The notes beneath the pieces were generated by a model, which was not told the DNA's origin, ran no database searches, and saw only the letters and a program-made list of their open reading frames with translations. Made by a program: the position numbers and the translations under genes. A stretch of DNA of 64,000 nt from Pseudomonas sp. HMWF032 (lineage in GTDB: Bacteria > Pseudomonadota > Gammaproteobacteria > Pseudomonadales > Pseudomonadaceae). Below are positions 62,870-64,000 of the stretch, piece by piece (the first letter of the stretch is position 1; the number at the start of each line of letters is the position of its first letter). Location of the stretch: positions 430,054 through 494,053 of the forward strand of contig NZ_QAIG01000005.1 of assembly GCF_003060885.1 (NCBI RefSeq). Direction: 5' to 3'.

Positions 62870-62903
62870 AAAAAATGCCGCTCAGCTTCTGCTGTGCGGC
62901 ATT
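62870..62903 (-). terminator. Rho-independent terminator of the acyl-CoA dehydrogenase gene
   Basis: On the minus strand, AATGCCGC and CAGC pair with GCTG and GCGGCATT (one mismatched pair, 4-base loop), followed by TTTTTT. It lies 29 bases past the stop codon. Confidence 0.88.
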
Positions 62904-62931
62904 GCAAGGGGTAGCAGGTATCCCGTAGGGC

Positions 62932-64000
62932 TCAGAACCAGGCGTCCTGCATCGCCAGGCAGGTGTCGTCGCGGGCTTCAAGGATGGCCAGGTCGTGGTG
63001 GCAACTCGGCACTTCCCAGGTCAGGAAGTAACGTGCGGCCTGCAGCTTGCCTTGGTAGAAGTCGACATCGGCGGGATTGCCACGCGCCAGGCCTTCTTCC
63101 GCGCGAATGGCCTGTTCCAGCCAGCGCCAGCCGATCACGGTATGGCCGAACACCTTGAGGTACAGCGCCGAGTTGGCCAGGCCTTCGTTGACCTTGCCGC
63201 TCATCAGGTCGCCCAGCAGGGCCAAGGTCACCGCTTGCAGGCGTGCCAGCAGGTGCTCCAGCGGCTGGCGCAGGGCGGTCAGCGAGGCGTGGGCTTCGGC
63301 GCGCTGGCAGGTGCCATGGATCAGCTTGAGCAACTGCTTGAGCGCCGCGCCACCGTTAATCGACACCTTGCGCCCGAGCAGGTCGAGGGACTGGATGCCG
63401 TGGGTGCCTTCATGGATCGGGTTGAGGCGGTTGTCGCGGTAGTACTGCTCCACCGGGTAATCGCGGGTGTAGCCGTGGCCGCCGAGAATCTGGATGGCCA
63501 GCTCGTTGGCCTTGAGGCAGAACTCCGACGGCCAGGATTTAACGATCGGGGTGAGCAGGTCGAGCAGTTCCAGGGCGATGCGGCGCTCGTCCTCGGTCTC
63601 CAGCGTCTGGGTGTCGTCGAACAGCCGTGCGGCATACAGGCCGAGGTCGAAGGAACCTTCCACGTAGGCTTTCTGGGTCAGCAACATGCGCCGCACGTCA
63701 GCGTGTTCGATGATCGAAACTTGATTGGAGGTCGGGTCTTTGCCATCGGGTAAGCGGCCTTGCGGACGCTGGCGGGCGTAGTCCAGCGAGTACAGGTAGC
63801 CGGCGTAGCCGAGCATCACCGCGCCCATGCCAACGCCAATGCGCGCTTCGTTCATCATCTGGAACATGTAGCTCAGGCCATGGTGCGGTTTGCCCACCAG
63901 GTAGCCGACGCAGTCGCCGTTATCACCAAAATTCAGCGCGGTGGAGGTGGTGCCGCGCCAGCCCATTTTGTGGAACAGCCCGGCCAGCACCACGTCGTTG
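62932..64000 (-). CDS. Acyl-CoA dehydrogenase (C-terminal part, truncated by window edge)
   Basis: At least 356 residues of the C-terminal part are visible; the frame continues past position 64000, and the first visible start-like codon (GTG at 63993) is internal. Blocks include MMNEARIGVGMGAVMLGYAGY, ILGGHGYTRDYPVEQYYRDNRLNPIHEGTHGIQSLDLLGRK with the flavin-binding Arg and the likely catalytic Glu in IHEGT. The protein belongs to the long (about 600 residue) acyl-CoA dehydrogenase group with an extra C-terminal helical domain (LTWEVPSCHHDLAILEA at the end). It oxidises acyl-CoA in fatty acid breakdown. Confidence 0.92.
   Translation of the reverse strand, partial: NDVVLAGLFHKMGWRGTTSTALNFGDNGDCVGYLVGKPHHGLSYMFQMMNEARIGVGMGAVMLGYAGYLYSLDYARQRPQGRLPDGKDPTSNQVSIIEHADVRRMLLTQKAYVEGSFDLGLYAARLFDDTQTLETEDERRIALELLDLLTPIVKSWPSEFCLKANELAIQILGGHGYTRDYPVEQYYRDNRLNPIHEGTHGIQSLDLLGRKVSINGGAALKQLLKLIHGTCQRAEAHASLTALRQPLEHLLARLQAVTLALLGDLMSGKVNEGLANSALYLKVFGHTVIGWRWLEQAIRAEEGLARGNPADVDFYQGKLQAARYFLTWEVPSCHHDLAILEARDDTCLAMQDAWF

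Overview
The window is a stretch of gamma-proteobacterial chromosome, almost certainly Pseudomonas. The backbone order priA-rpmE-nuclease-maeB-ponA-pilMNOPQ-aroKB-damX-like-gltBD-hemE, and later parA-uspA-trxC-metY-tauE-selO-mscK-nhaP2-acyl-CoA dehydrogenase, matches what I know of Pseudomonas gene order. Coding sequence is GC-rich, with frequent GTG and TTG starts and good Shine-Dalgarno sites. No rRNA, tRNA, CRISPR array, transposase or prophage gene was seen.

Layout. 1-1075: 5' part of a YccS-type membrane protein, running off the left edge. 1246-5302: two secreted solute-binding-domain proteins around a BaiN/YhiN-type flavoprotein, then a REC-REC-GGEEF diguanylate cyclase. 5374-10232: dbpA, priA, rpmE and a secreted nuclease. 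10427-14211: malic enzyme and penicillin-binding protein 1A, convergent across a shared terminator. 14393-22632: pilMNOPQ, aroK, aroB and a DamX-like SPOR protein, probably one long transcript. 22873-29986: glutamate synthase (gltBD) and hemE. 30041-30803: a small cytochrome c and a hypothetical exported protein.

30935-49467: an 18.5-kb block of twenty genes, all on the minus strand, that reads as an aryl polyene (APE, xanthomonadin-like pigment) cluster. It encodes an aromatic ammonia-lyase and an acyl-activating enzyme for the starter; two acyl carrier proteins, two ketosynthases, a chain-length factor, a ketoreductase and two dehydratases (one fused to the ligase) for the polyene; a methyltransferase and a halogenase-like flavoprotein for tailoring; a thioesterase; two acyltransferases and a glycosyltransferase for attachment to a lipid; and an RND exporter, a LolA-like carrier and a lipoprotein for transport to the outer membrane. 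A cation/proton antiporter-like gene inside the operon is unexplained. Most genes overlap, but the operon is broken at two places, each filled by a palindromic repeat.

49681-64000: ParA-like ATPase, tandem UspA, thioesterase, thioredoxin 2, metY, TauE/SafE transporter, an aspartate/glutamate racemase-like protein, SelO AMPylase, MscK, NhaP2-type antiporter and the 3' part of an acyl-CoA dehydrogenase.

The least expected signals are non-coding: three kinds of palindromic repeat (one family supplies the stop codons of three genes, another has copies outside both ends of the APE block), a strong terminator hairpin inside the signal-peptide codons of the nuclease, an 11-G tract in aroB, and an AT-rich dip across pilN-pilQ.
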